A model generated the notes under the pieces. The model saw only the letters and a list, made by a program, of their open reading frames with translations, was not told the DNA's origin and did no database searches. Shown one piece after another: positions 63,787-64,000 of a DNA stretch of 64,000 bases. Both the position numbers and the translations under genes were made by a program. Each line of letters starts with the position of its first letter. Position 1 is the first letter of the stretch. Source of the stretch: Pseudarthrobacter sp. NamB4 (GTDB lineage Bacteria > Actinomycetota > Actinomycetes > Actinomycetales > Micrococcaceae); the NCBI RefSeq assembly GCF_005796185.1, contig NZ_VAHM01000003.1, positions 124,001-188,000 on the forward strand, in the 5' to 3' direction.

Positions 63787-64000
63787 TCAACAATCCTAGT
63801 GAGGCCATACCCACAACTCCAGAACCTCCCGGGGGCCGCCATCGCGAACCAGCATTTCGCTCCGCACACCGCAGGACCCGGTGCCCCGGCGGAGGCAGGA
63901 ATCCGCCGAATACAGCGTGGGGCGTTCCGGCCGGTAGAATGGTAAGGCAAGCTCGCGGAGCGCCCGTCCACGATGTCTAAAAAACAGTGTCGAAGCAACA

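Noticed and set aside
63973-64000. Start of a further plus-strand gene at the window end (MSKKQ-type)
   Set aside because: Only nine codons are visible, with no clear ribosome site, so no product can be supported.

Overview
The window is high-GC chromosomal DNA from an actinobacterium, most likely a member of the Micrococcaceae close to Arthrobacter or Pseudarthrobacter. This rests on gene content and style: an ffs-dnaX-recR-lysC neighbourhood, a RamB-type regulator beside isocitrate lyase and malate synthase, frequent GTG/TTG starts, ATGA/GTGA stop-start overlaps, many ROK regulators and RbsABC-type sugar loci. The species assignment is inference; no rRNA gene is present.

Layout. 0-2 kb: the 3' part of a sensor histidine kinase overlapping a TAXI-type binding lipoprotein. 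2-7 kb: a RamB-like regulator divergent from aceA, followed by aceB (glyoxylate shunt), closed by a nested palindromic repeat. 7-11 kb: a CynX/NimT-type MFS exporter, a D-2-hydroxyacid dehydrogenase, isopentenyl-diphosphate isomerase and a Tat-exported sugar isomerase-like protein. 11.5-20 kb: a ROK regulator divergent from a six-gene operon. I read that operon as an actinobacterial Ebo (EDB) metabolite-traffic cluster: inositol-3-phosphate synthase, EboC (UbiA-like), an epimerase-EboA fusion, EboB (TatD-like), EboE and EboF. EboD, a sugar-phosphate cyclase, is absent, and a different cyclitol-forming cyclase leads the operon. 20-25 kb: a secreted PQQ-type sugar dehydrogenase with a PKD domain, a second ROK regulator and a polyprenyl diphosphate synthase.

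25-34.5 kb: a sugar or polyol uptake and oxidation locus, with an RbsC/RbsA-type transporter, a divergent binding lipoprotein, three Gfo/Idh/MocA oxidoreductases and two TIM-barrel isomerases. 34.5-44.9 kb: a GNAT enzyme, a glycosyltransferase with a glycogen-debranching-like enzyme, a DsbA/FrnE protein, a TetR regulator, a LytR_C protein, a HAD phosphatase, a Stealth-type sugar-phosphate transferase that appears to lack any normal start codon, and a metallophosphodiesterase. 45-48.9 kb: a glutathione peroxidase remnant, a repeat-tailed M23 peptidase, an MpaB-type oxygenase, tRNA-Ser(GGA) and a NIF3/YqfO-like protein. 48.9-57 kb: SRP RNA, dnaX, recR, a decayed two-gene ABC exporter and aspartate kinase. 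57-64 kb: small proteins, an OhrR/MarR regulator, two subtilisin-inhibitor-like proteins and a large secreted subtilase.

The most interesting system is the 13.0-20.1 kb Ebo-like operon. It pairs a cyclitol-3-phosphate synthase with a UbiA-type prenyltransferase, two sugar-epimerase barrels, a TatD-like hydrolase and an atypical phosphatase. Genes for prenyl diphosphate supply (idi, polyprenyl synthase) lie on both sides. A prenylated or exported cyclitol-derived metabolite is a testable hypothesis, not a demonstrated product.
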